From: Idiomarina abyssalis
GTDB taxonomy: Bacteria > Pseudomonadota > Gammaproteobacteria > Enterobacterales > Alteromonadaceae
Length of the DNA stretch: 64,000 bases
Assembly (NCBI RefSeq): GCF_900116625.1
Contig: NZ_FPBE01000001.1
Location: forward strand, 62,001-126,000
Reading direction: 5' to 3'
Part shown: positions 21,523 to 29,721 of the stretch, in pieces
Position numbering within the stretch: position 1 is the stretch's first letter
Layout of the letters: the number at the start of each line of letters is the position of its first letter
Notes under the pieces: generated by a model
Databases searched by the model: none
Told to the model about the DNA's origin: nothing
Seen by the model: the letters and a program-made list of their open reading frames with translations, nothing else
Position numbers and translations under genes: made by a program

Positions 21523-21747
21523 TTAAGTGTAGCATACGGAAACCGGAAGTTGGGTCTCTTTACCTGCTTGGTTGGATCGTTGTTCGAGAGCTTCGTGAAG
21601 TACGTCTTTGGCGCAAGTTTTACAGCATCCACACTGAGAAGCCACACCATATTGTTGGCGCAGGTCTCGCATAGAATTCACTTCACCAGAAATAACCGCC
21701 TGATGAATGGCTTTATCATTAACGCCCTTACAAAGACATACGTACAT
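21523..21747 (-). CDS. bfd: Bacterioferritin-associated ferredoxin Bfd
   Basis: A 74-residue [2Fe-2S] protein that reduces the ferric core of bacterioferritin to release iron. The four ligands are the CLC pair at Cys4/Cys6 and the CGCCKTC cluster (CxxC type) near residues 39-45. It heads the bfd-bfr-bfr group on the minus strand, 33 bp from the first bfr gene. A strong GAGGTGAT site precedes the ATG, which lies inside a perfect inverted repeat. Confidence 0.92.
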   Translation of the reverse strand: MYVCLCKGVNDKAIHQAVISGEVNSMRDLRQQYGVASQCGCCKTCAKDVLHEALEQRSNQAGKETQLPVSVCYT

Positions 21748-21783
21748 AGACTATCACCTCAGTTAGTAATGATAGTCTATGTT
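21745..21783 (-). promoter_or_regulatory. Perfect dyad and candidate Fur box at the bfd start
   Basis: Perfect 11-bp arms CATAGACTATC (21745-21755) and GATAGTCTATG (21771-21781) are separated by 15 bp. The left arm covers the bfd start codon. The stretch 21765-21783 matches the 19-bp Fur consensus at about 12 positions by my count. On the minus strand TTGCAA followed 17 bp later by TAGACT could be the promoter, so the right arm would overlap the -10 box. Fur control fits gene function but the match is modest. Confidence 0.5.
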
Positions 21784-21809
21784 AAATGCGAACGATTTGC
21801 AATAGTGTT

Positions 21810-22787
21810 TTATTGCGGTGCGATGAAGCCAGTCTTCAATAAGTACAGGGTATAGAGCAGGTACAGGCAAATAAAGATAATACCATGTACGCGATTAATT
21901 CGTCCCTGACGGGCTTTGCGAATACCGAAGACCATCAGTAACAGCGTCAGTACTGCCATTGCAACCCAGTCACGGCTTAATACAAGCGGCTCAAGTGACA
22001 CCGGTTCAATAGCGCCGGCAATACCCACAACTGCCAGCGTATTAAACATATTTGAACCAATAACATTACCCAATGCCAGGTCGTGTTCGTTCTTACGCGT
22101 GGCCGCAATTGCTGAAGCCAATTCCGGTAAAGAGGTGCCGATGGCGACTACGGTAAGGCCGATGACCAAGTCACTGACACCAAGCGACACGGCGATGTTT
22201 ACCGCGCCCCAGACTAAAGCGCGGGAACTGACAATAAGCAGCAACAGTCCGACAATAAGCCAGATAATAGCGGGCTTCATCGGTAAAGGGTGCGAGTCAA
22301 TTTCTTGCGTGTATTCAGCGGCTAAACTGTCGTCACTGCTTTTCGAGCCTATCCATACAGACCAGCCCATATAGCTAAGGAAAACAACCAGTAAAAGTAC
22401 AGCTTCAAGTCGTGTTATTTGGTAATCGAGAAGGAAAACTGCGCTTAACAGGGTAATGGCTATTAAAACTGGCATTTCGCGACGAATAACGACCGACTTT
22501 ACAGCGATAGGCGCAAGCAGGGCGGTTATACCCAAAACCAGAGCAATGTTGGTAATGTTTGAGCCGTAAGCATTACCCAAAGCTAAAGCCGGGTTACCTT
22601 GCATAGAGGCTAAGGCCGACACCACCATTTCAGGTGCTGACGTGCCAAAGCCAATAATGACCATACCGATAACCAGAGGCGCCATACCCAGATGTCGTGC
22701 TACGGCAGCCGCGCCTTCAACAAAGCGGTCAGCACTCCAGACTAATACCGCTAACCCCAGAACAACCGCAACAATCGATAACGTCAT
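21810..22787 (-). CDS. Calcium/sodium antiporter, YrbG/CaxA type
   Basis: A 325-residue inner-membrane protein of the Ca2+:cation antiporter superfamily. The two inverted alpha-repeats are clear: GFGTSAPEMVVS near residue 46 and AIGTSLPELASA near 215, each in a hydrophobic hairpin with conserved Pro-Glu, and GNVIGSNMFN follows the second. About ten membrane segments are split by a short acidic cytoplasmic loop (SSDDSLAAEYTQE). It is separated from the bfd group by about 60 bp and is tail-to-head with it, so shared transcription is possible but not shown. Ion specificity is inferred from the family. Confidence 0.88.
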   Translation of the reverse strand: MTLSIVAVVLGLAVLVWSADRFVEGAAAVARHLGMAPLVIGMVIIGFGTSAPEMVVSALASMQGNPALALGNAYGSNITNIALVLGITALLAPIAVKSVVIRREMPVLIAITLLSAVFLLDYQITRLEAVLLLVVFLSYMGWSVWIGSKSSDDSLAAEYTQEIDSHPLPMKPAIIWLIVGLLLLIVSSRALVWGAVNIAVSLGVSDLVIGLTVVAIGTSLPELASAIAATRKNEHDLALGNVIGSNMFNTLAVVGIAGAIEPVSLEPLVLSRDWVAMAVLTLLLMVFGIRKARQGRINRVHGIIFICLYLLYTLYLLKTGFIAPQ

Positions 22788-22823
22788 AACACCCTGTTCC
22801 TGTTAAAAAGAAAGGGCGATAGT

Positions 22824-24695
22824 TTAACGCAGAGTTTCCTTAATAGCATCAATACTTGTTGGGTCGTCAATGGTCGATGGAACGGCAACATCATCCCCTT
22901 GCAAAACTTGCCGGATAAGACGCCTTAATATTTTCCCGGAGCGAGTTTTAGGTAATCTGGGAACAATGTGTAAGGTCTTCAGGCAGGCAATTGCGCCAAT
23001 TTCGGAGCGAATAGACTGGATGAGCTCTTGCTGCAATTGCTCATGACCAATAGTGGATGAATTTTTAAGAATGACAAAGCCAACTGGCAACTCTCCTTTG
23101 AGTTCATCGGGCTGGGCAACCACGGCGCATTCTGCTACGTCTTTATGGCTGGCCAGAATTTCTTCCATTTCGCCGGTAGACAAGCGGTGACCGGCAACGT
23201 TTATCACATCGTCCGTGCGACCCATAATGAATACATAGCCGTCGTCATCTATGTAACCGCCATCGCCGCTGCAGTAGTAACCGGGGAATGCATTCAAATA
23301 ACTGCCCTGTAGCCGTTCCTCGTCACCCCAAATGGTGGTTAAACAACCCGGAGGTAAAGGTAAACGCACACAAATGGCACCTTCTTCTTTACTGCCTAGA
23401 CTTTTACCCAAGGGATCCAGCACGCTGATCTCGTAACCCGGAACCGGGAAGGTTGAAGAGCCGGGTTTCACTTTAACTGCGCCAATTCCCACGGGGTTGG
23501 CGCTCATAGGCCAGCCACTTTCTGTTTGCCACCAGTGGTCATAAACCGGTAAGTCGGTGAGCTCTGTTGTCCATTCGTACGTTGCAGGGTCTAAACGTTC
23601 GCCAGCCATGTAAATACGTTGCAGTGAGCTAATATCGTAGCGGCTCAGGTGCTCGCCTTCGGGGTCTTCTTTTTTTATCGCCCGGAACGCGGTGGGAGCG
23701 GAGAAAATAGCACTGACTTTATAGTCCTGAACAATGCGCCAGAAGGAACCTGCATCTGGTGTGTTAACAGGTTTTCCTTCGTAAAGAATACTGCTGCAGC
23801 CGAAAATTAAAGGTCCATAAACGATGTAAGAGTGGCCAACGACCCAACCAACATCAGACGCCGTAAAGAAGACTTCTCCGGGGTTTAGCCCATAAACGTA
23901 ATTCATTGAAAAGTTTAAGGCGACAGCGTACCCACCGTGATCACGTACCACCCCTTTTGGTTTGCCGGTGGTGCCGGAAGTATAAAGAATATAAAGCGGG
24001 TGGGTAGCCGGTAAGGGAACAGCTTCAGCGGGGCTGGCTTTTTCCATTGCTTTCGCCCAGTCGGTGTCCTGGCCGTCCTGCATTTCAGCCTCACACTGCT
24101 CGCGCTGATAAACAATGGTACGGGGGCTAAACTGCGCTTCTGCCAGTGCCTTATCAACAATAGGCTTGTAAGGTAAAACCTTGCTACCTTCAATACCACA
24201 TGAGGCGGTAACGATGAGCTTGGGGGCGGCATCGTCAATGCGAACGGCAAGTTCGTGTGCTGCAAAACCACCAAAAACAACCGAGTGAATCGCCCCAATG
24301 CGCGCGCAAGCCAGCATGGCAATAGCTGCCTGAGGGATCATCGGAAGGTAGATAATGACCCGGTCACCTGTTTCAACGCCTCGCTGCTTCAGCACGTCGG
24401 CGAAGCATGCGACCTGATAGTGCAATTCGTTAAAGGTGTAGCTTACTTTACTTTGAGTAACCGGAGAGTCGTAGTAAAGAGCGACTTGCTCACCGCGGCC
24501 CGCGTTAATCTGAGCATCGAGTGCTAAGTAACTGACATTAATTTCGCCGTCCGGGAACCAGTCTGCCATGCCATTTTTCCTGACATGCGCAGCAACTTTT
24601 GGTGGTTTGAACCAATGCAGACGACGCGCCTGGTCAAGCCAGAATCCTTCAGGATCTTGTTGAGCTTCTGAATAGACTTTCTTATAGGGTTGCAT
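22824..24695 (-). CDS. prpE: Propionyl-CoA synthetase (PrpE-like acyl-CoA ligase)
   Basis: An ANL-superfamily adenylating enzyme of 623 residues, activating a short-chain acid (propionate by family) to its CoA ester. Visible are the N-terminal ACS segment (YKKVYSEAQQDPEGFW), the ATP-binding P-loop YTSGTTGKPKGVV, DHWWQTESGWP, the hinge motif YCSGDGGYIDDDGY, GRTDDVINVAGHRLSTGEME, and the catalytic, acetylatable Lys in PKTRSGKILRR near the C-terminus. Length and motifs favour PrpE or an ACSS3-like ligase over acetyl-CoA synthetase. It stands alone here, not with a methylcitrate operon. Confidence 0.85.
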   Translation of the reverse strand: MQPYKKVYSEAQQDPEGFWLDQARRLHWFKPPKVAAHVRKNGMADWFPDGEINVSYLALDAQINAGRGEQVALYYDSPVTQSKVSYTFNELHYQVACFADVLKQRGVETGDRVIIYLPMIPQAAIAMLACARIGAIHSVVFGGFAAHELAVRIDDAAPKLIVTASCGIEGSKVLPYKPIVDKALAEAQFSPRTIVYQREQCEAEMQDGQDTDWAKAMEKASPAEAVPLPATHPLYILYTSGTTGKPKGVVRDHGGYAVALNFSMNYVYGLNPGEVFFTASDVGWVVGHSYIVYGPLIFGCSSILYEGKPVNTPDAGSFWRIVQDYKVSAIFSAPTAFRAIKKEDPEGEHLSRYDISSLQRIYMAGERLDPATYEWTTELTDLPVYDHWWQTESGWPMSANPVGIGAVKVKPGSSTFPVPGYEISVLDPLGKSLGSKEEGAICVRLPLPPGCLTTIWGDEERLQGSYLNAFPGYYCSGDGGYIDDDGYVFIMGRTDDVINVAGHRLSTGEMEEILASHKDVAECAVVAQPDELKGELPVGFVILKNSSTIGHEQLQQELIQSIRSEIGAIACLKTLHIVPRLPKTRSGKILRRLIRQVLQGDDVAVPSTIDDPTSIDAIKETLR

Positions 24696-24797
24696 AGCAC
24701 TACCTCAAATCCTTTTATGCAGAGCCTTTTAGCATATTCCGTTGGCTTAAATTTCCTATTCGACTTAGGTCTAAGCTGGCTTTGATCTCAATCGCAA

Positions 24798-25739
24798 TTA
24801 CCAGAATCTAAGTCGCCTTAGCAGCAAAAACTCAACAATGGCAATAATGACTAGCGAGCCACAGAAAATCATAAAGGCATCAGCATTTTCAACACCGGGC
24901 ATGCCGCCAATATTAATGCCGAAAACACCGGTTAAGAAGCTGAGAGGTAAAAACACACCGGCAATAACGGAAAGCCAGTAAGTGTTGCGGTTCATTTTTT
25001 CTGCTATCGCCTGCTGCAGTTGCTCGCGTTGCATCCACACCTGTTCAAGCATTAAGTCAATTTGTTCGAACAACCGTTGGGTTGTGTCGCGTTCGTTGAT
25101 CAACCATTGGTGCAGTTCGGGTGTCATGACTTTTTCAGCTTCGGTACTGAGTTTTTCTAAAGCCGCCAGCTGTGGGCGAATAAAACGGTTTAGGCGCAAT
25201 AATCTGCGGTGCAGGGCTGTGAGTTTTACCTGAACCGACGCAGTGTTATCAAAGCCTTCACCCTCAATGGCTTCAAGTTGCTCCTCCGCGGATGAAACGA
25301 CATCTTCAATACGCAAGTTTATCTGCTCAATGAGCGCGACGATAAAATCGTGTAACGACTCAGGTCCCATCTGTTGCTGGAGTTGCTCCCTTAGCTTTGC
25401 TATGGATAAGAATGGGCGTTTGCGGAAGCTGTATAAAGCGCCTTTATAATACAGTATGCGCAAACTGAGCATGTCTTCCGGTGACTCACCGGTGTTTAAG
25501 TTAACGCCGCGTAGCAACAACATAAAACCATCGGGCAGACGCTGGAATCTGGGACGGGTGTCTTCTTCGAGTACCGCGTCAATGAGAGGTTCGGGGATCC
25601 CTGCCTGAGTTAGCCATTCAGTCAGGCCTTCAACGTCACGTTGGAAATGAAACCAGGTATTCTTTGTGGCTTCGGACGGTGTCTGAAGTTGTGTCGCGGG
25701 ATGTTGATTGAAATCCCAGGCATCAATTAAAAAATCCAT
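24798..25739 (-). CDS. CorA-family cation transporter, ZntB-like
   Basis: A 313-residue divalent-cation transporter of the CorA/ZntB superfamily. It has a large N-terminal cytoplasmic funnel (about 1-250, with long helices rich in Gln and Glu) and two C-terminal membrane segments. The pore signature reads GINIGGMPG, the GxN form followed by the acidic loop GVENADAF, and a basic tail (RRLRFW) ends the protein. GIN instead of CorA's GMN, with the GGxPG context, points to ZntB-type zinc transport. Direction and ion are inferred. Confidence 0.82.
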   Translation of the reverse strand: MDFLIDAWDFNQHPATQLQTPSEATKNTWFHFQRDVEGLTEWLTQAGIPEPLIDAVLEEDTRPRFQRLPDGFMLLLRGVNLNTGESPEDMLSLRILYYKGALYSFRKRPFLSIAKLREQLQQQMGPESLHDFIVALIEQINLRIEDVVSSAEEQLEAIEGEGFDNTASVQVKLTALHRRLLRLNRFIRPQLAALEKLSTEAEKVMTPELHQWLINERDTTQRLFEQIDLMLEQVWMQREQLQQAIAEKMNRNTYWLSVIAGVFLPLSFLTGVFGINIGGMPGVENADAFMIFCGSLVIIAIVEFLLLRRLRFW

Positions 25740-25812
25740 AGAACTCTCGCTTTAAGACTATTATTCAAAGTCTATAGCGAGGCGTTTAACTTGTCATTGT
25801 TTTCAGTAAGCT

Positions 25813-26871
25813 TCAGTCCGGAAGTTCACAAAGTGATGAGTCGAAGACGACTAAATGATCAAAGTCGATATCAAAACCAATTTGCTCGCCAGTTTGCAGG
25901 GGTTGGTGAGAAGGACCTACCGCAAGTACATGACTGGTGTCTGAAAGCTCCAGAGTATAGAGATAGTGAGAACCGCGGAACCCGCAACCAACAACAATGG
26001 CTTTCATTTCACTCTTGTTGTTGATCAATACATCGTCGGGGCGAACAAGAAAGTTCACGCTCATATCGGGTTTATTACTTAATTGAGAATGTTTAATGGT
26101 GCCAAATGCACAGTGCAGTTCCTGATCCTTAATTTCACCATTAAGCAGCACACCACGGCCAATAAAGTCAGCGACCAGTTGGTGAGTCGGCTGGTGGTAT
26201 AGCGCATAAGGTGTTTCCCACTGGAGCAGTTGACCGGAATACATGACACCAGCCTTATCAGCCATCGCAAAAGCCTCTTGCTGGTCATGAGTTACCAGCA
26301 AAGCCGTAATTCCTTCTTCTTTAAGTAAACGCCGGACGTCGTGAGCCAGTACTTCTCTTAATTCTGCATCGAGGCTTGAGAAAGGTTCATCGAGTAACAT
26401 GAGTTTGGGCTTTGGTGCCAACGCTCTGGCAAGAGCAATACGTTGCTGTTGTCCTCCAGATAACTCATGGGGGTAGCGGTTCTGGTAACCATTAAGACCA
26501 ATACGGATGAGTAACTCTTTAATGCGCTCATCCTGCTGGGTTTTCGACAACTGATTAATACCAAAGCGAATGTTATCGGCAACGGTTAAGTGCGGAAACA
26601 GTGAAAAGTCCTGAAACATCATGCCGACATGACGTTGCTCCGTTGGCCACTGTACTTTGTCGGACGATACCGTCTTGCCATGCAGTTCAACTTTGCCTCC
26701 TGAAACAGGAGTGAAACCGGCGATAGCACGCAACAGGGTAGTTTTACCGCAGCCACTGGGACCTAACAGACAGCCAATGTCCCCGGGTTCTAAAGACAGG
26801 TTGAGCCTGTCGACAATAAGGTCACCGGAAAGTTGGATACTGACGGTATCGATATTCAGTAGTGTGCTCAT
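25813..26871 (-). CDS. fbpC: Iron(III) ABC transporter ATP-binding protein
   Basis: A 352-residue ATPase of the FbpC/AfuC type that powers ferric-iron import. It shows Walker A GPSGCGKTT, the Q-loop region MMFQDFSLFP, the signature LSGGQQQR, Walker B LMLLDEPFSSLD and the switch His in VTHDQQEA. A C-terminal TOBE-like regulatory region covers about residues 240-352. It ends the fbpABC operon; its ATG directly abuts the permease stop, so the two are coupled. Confidence 0.92.
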   Translation of the reverse strand: MSTLLNIDTVSIQLSGDLIVDRLNLSLEPGDIGCLLGPSGCGKTTLLRAIAGFTPVSGGKVELHGKTVSSDKVQWPTEQRHVGMMFQDFSLFPHLTVADNIRFGINQLSKTQQDERIKELLIRIGLNGYQNRYPHELSGGQQQRIALARALAPKPKLMLLDEPFSSLDAELREVLAHDVRRLLKEEGITALLVTHDQQEAFAMADKAGVMYSGQLLQWETPYALYHQPTHQLVADFIGRGVLLNGEIKDQELHCAFGTIKHSQLSNKPDMSVNFLVRPDDVLINNKSEMKAIVVGCGFRGSHYLYTLELSDTSHVLAVGPSHQPLQTGEQIGFDIDFDHLVVFDSSLCELPD

Positions 26872-28500
26872 TTACTCACCTGTTTTTATCGAATTACTGC
26901 GCAAAGCACGGGATAACATAATAACCGGAATAAGACCGACCGCGACAATCATTAAAGCCGGAGGGCCTGCATCGGCAAGCCTTTCGTCGGATGCCATTTC
27001 AAATGCCCGTACAGCCAGCGTATTAAAATCAAAGGGTCTTAATACCAGGGTCGCCGGCAGCTCTTTCATAACATCCACCAGAACGAGAATAAGAGCGGCT
27101 AACAACGGGCTGCGCAATAATGGTAAATGAATTCGCCATAAAATACGCTTGCCGCTCGCGCCTAAGGTACGGGCACTGTCATCCATTTGTGGGGTTATTT
27201 GTTCAAGCCCTGAATTTACGGTTTGTAGTGACACAGAGAGAAAGCGGACACTATAGGCAAACAGCAGCGCTATGACGGTACCGGACAGTAATAACCCGGG
27301 GTTAAAGTTAAACAGCCATTCGCTGATAGAGATAATTTGATTATCGAGCCAGGCTAATGGGGACAGTAACCCTACCGCGATAACGATACCCGGAATGGCA
27401 TAACCCATACCGGCCAGATTGATAGCCGCCCGCAGTGGTCGTGTCGGGTGGCGACGCCGGCCATAAGCAAGCCAAAGCGCCAAAGCAACCGTAATTAATG
27501 CTGCTAACAGCCCTAACCAAAGCGTATTAAAGGTTAAAACCCAAAACGCACTTTGTTGCCAAATTTCAGATTTTTGTATGGACCACCACAGAAGTTGCGA
27601 TGCCGGTATGGCGAAGCCAAGAACAACAGGAAGCCAGCAAACTGAAGACGCAACCGCTGCGCGCCAGCCACTTAAAGGGCGGCGCTGAGGTGCTCTGGTG
27701 CTTGAGCGCTGTTGATAGAAACGGGCGCGGCGACGAGAGTATCGCTCGACCATGATGAGTATAATGACGAAAACCAGTAAAAGCGCTGATAGTTGCAACG
27801 CGCCCTGTGCGTCACCAATGCCGTACCAGGTGCGAAAAATTCCCGTTGTAAAGACCGTTATGCCAAAGTACTCCATCGTACCGTAGTCAGCCAGAGTCTC
27901 CATTAATGCCAGAGTGACACCGGTTGCAATAGCAGGGCGCGCCAAAGGAAGTGCGACTTTCCAGAAACTTCTTAGCGAACTGGCCCCCAGGGTTCTTGCA
28001 CTTTCAAACGCCGTGGTGGACTGCTGCATGAAGGCGGCGCGAGTAATAAGGTAGACGTAAGGGTAAAGTACGATACAAAGAACAAAAACCGCACCGCTGA
28101 GGCTGCGGATTTCGGGAAACCAATAGTCACCAATACTGACAGAAAATATATCCCGGACCAGCCCTTGTACCGGTCCTGCGTAGTCGAGTAAGCCGGTATA
28201 AGTATAGGCGGTAATATAGGCTGGCATGGCTAATGGCAGCAATAATGCCCAACTTGTCCAGCGCCAACCGGGAAAGTCATACTGACTGATGCACCAGGCT
28301 GTACTTACGCCTAATAAAGTGACACCAATACCAACGGCAAATAACAAGATCAGGGAGTGACCGATATACTCTGGTATAACGGTTTGCCATAAATGGTATA
28401 GGGTGTCCCATTGAGGGTTTAATAACGACAAAGCTACCACAATAAGTGGTAGCCCTATCAACACCGCGACGGCAAACAGCAATAGCGTGCCACGGTTCAT
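26872..28500 (-). CDS. fbpB: Iron(III) ABC transporter permease
   Basis: A 542-residue inner-membrane permease made of two fused permease units, as in FbpB/AfuB. About twelve membrane segments are visible. Each half carries an EAA-type cytoplasmic loop: SARTLGASSLRSFWKVALPLARP in the first and SARTLGASGKRILWRIHLPLLRS in the second (shown here at their cores). It lies between the binding-protein gene (21 bp upstream) and the ATPase gene with no gap. Confidence 0.92.
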   Translation of the reverse strand: MNRGTLLLFAVAVLIGLPLIVVALSLLNPQWDTLYHLWQTVIPEYIGHSLILLFAVGIGVTLLGVSTAWCISQYDFPGWRWTSWALLLPLAMPAYITAYTYTGLLDYAGPVQGLVRDIFSVSIGDYWFPEIRSLSGAVFVLCIVLYPYVYLITRAAFMQQSTTAFESARTLGASSLRSFWKVALPLARPAIATGVTLALMETLADYGTMEYFGITVFTTGIFRTWYGIGDAQGALQLSALLLVFVIILIMVERYSRRRARFYQQRSSTRAPQRRPLSGWRAAVASSVCWLPVVLGFAIPASQLLWWSIQKSEIWQQSAFWVLTFNTLWLGLLAALITVALALWLAYGRRRHPTRPLRAAINLAGMGYAIPGIVIAVGLLSPLAWLDNQIISISEWLFNFNPGLLLSGTVIALLFAYSVRFLSVSLQTVNSGLEQITPQMDDSARTLGASGKRILWRIHLPLLRSPLLAALILVLVDVMKELPATLVLRPFDFNTLAVRAFEMASDERLADAGPPALMIVAVGLIPVIMLSRALRSNSIKTGE

Positions 28501-28521
28501 TTGCGTATCTCCTGATACAAA

Positions 28522-29547
28522 TTAACGCCAGCCAGCGCGGTTCATCAGACGAACGGCATCGCCGTTATTTTCACCGAGGATATCCATTTCGATATCGTCC
28601 TGTTTGAAATCGCCCCACTGTTGAAGTGTTTCGCTCCACTCAACACCTTTGCGAACCGGGTATTCATAGTTGGCCTGAGCGTACCATTTTTGTGATTCTT
28701 CAGAGACCAGGAATTCAATCAATTTTTGAGCCTGCTCAACATTTTTCGCATGTTTTGTCACGCCGATACCGGAAACGTTAACATGAGCGCCTTGTTGATC
28801 CTGAGCCGGCCAGAATATTTTAACTTTCTTTGCGGCTTCACGTTCTTCCGCGTCATCTGAGTTCAGCATATGGCCAAAGTAGTAAGTATTAGCTACAGCG
28901 ACATCGCAAACACCAAAGGCTACGCCTTTAATCTGGTCGCGGTCGCCACCTACGGGTTTACGCGCAAAGTTTGCGACAAAATTCTCTGCCCACTTTTCTG
29001 TTTTTTCTGCGCCGTGGTGTTCAATCAGTGCTGCCACTAAGGACTGGTTATACAGGTTATTGGAAGAACGAATGCAAATGCGGTCGTTCCACTTGTCATC
29101 AGCCAGGCTTAAATAAGACTCTAATTCTTCTGGATTTACACGCTCTGGCGAATAAAAAATAGGACGGGCACGTAAACTGAGCCCGAACCAGAGGTTATCG
29201 GAAGAGCGGAAATGAGCAGGAACTGCAGAGTCAATTGTGTCGGAATTTACTGCCTGGAATGCGTTAGCTTCAACCGCACGGTGAAGGGCGCCGGCATCTA
29301 CAGTTAGAAATAAGTCAGCCGGTGTATTTTCACCTTCTGAGTTAAGGCGGGCAAGCAATGCATCGGCTTTACCTGTTAACAAGTTAACTTCAATACCGGT
29401 TTCTTCGGTAAACTTTTCTAAAACGGGTTTGATCAGGGCTTCTTTTCGCGCTGAGTAGATATTAACTTCAGCGGCGGCGCTAGTGAAAGACACCAGTGTC
29501 GCAGAAGTCGCGGCAAGCAAGGCTAATAATTTATTTAACTTACGCAT
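28522..29547 (-). CDS. fbpA: Periplasmic ferric-iron-binding protein
   Basis: Periplasmic solute-binding protein of 341 residues that captures Fe3+. A signal peptide is cut near SAAAE, followed by VNIYSARKEALIKPVLEKF, the class II binding-protein start seen in FbpA. The iron-binding tyrosine pair is visible in ANTYYFGHM, and ISGIGVTK-type features (VSGIGVTKHA) match the family. It heads the fbpABC operon. A TATAAT at 29591-29596 (minus strand) and a good Fur box upstream indicate iron-repressed expression. Confidence 0.93.
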   Translation of the reverse strand: MRKLNKLLALLAATSATLVSFTSAAAEVNIYSARKEALIKPVLEKFTEETGIEVNLLTGKADALLARLNSEGENTPADLFLTVDAGALHRAVEANAFQAVNSDTIDSAVPAHFRSSDNLWFGLSLRARPIFYSPERVNPEELESYLSLADDKWNDRICIRSSNNLYNQSLVAALIEHHGAEKTEKWAENFVANFARKPVGGDRDQIKGVAFGVCDVAVANTYYFGHMLNSDDAEEREAAKKVKIFWPAQDQQGAHVNVSGIGVTKHAKNVEQAQKLIEFLVSEESQKWYAQANYEYPVRKGVEWSETLQQWGDFKQDDIEMDILGENNGDAVRLMNRAGWR

Positions 29548-29590
29548 TTAAAAGACTCCTTTACGAACTCTATATGGTCGAAACGCGATG

Positions 29591-29627
29591 ATTATATCAA
29601 ACAAAACAAATAATGATAGCCATTCTC
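29591..29627 (-). promoter_or_regulatory. Fur box and -10 element of the fbpABC operon
   Basis: The 19 bp at 29609-29627 (AATAATGATAGCCATTCTC) match the Fur consensus at 15 positions by my count. A perfect TATAAT on the minus strand (29591-29596) lies 12 bp closer to fbpA, so Fur would occupy the -35/-10 spacer. Confidence 0.8.
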
Positions 29628-29721
29628 ATTTAAAAAATAGTCATCTAAATTCGGTATTTGAGGGTAGTCAAGGTATTAGCTTCTGCTATTCTAAAAATGA
29701 CTTACTTTCAGCGGAGAATTT

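Noticed and set aside
21550..21855. 101-residue plus-strand open frame across bfd
   Set aside because: Antisense to bfd with its intact Cys motifs and spanning its regulatory region; no support for coding.
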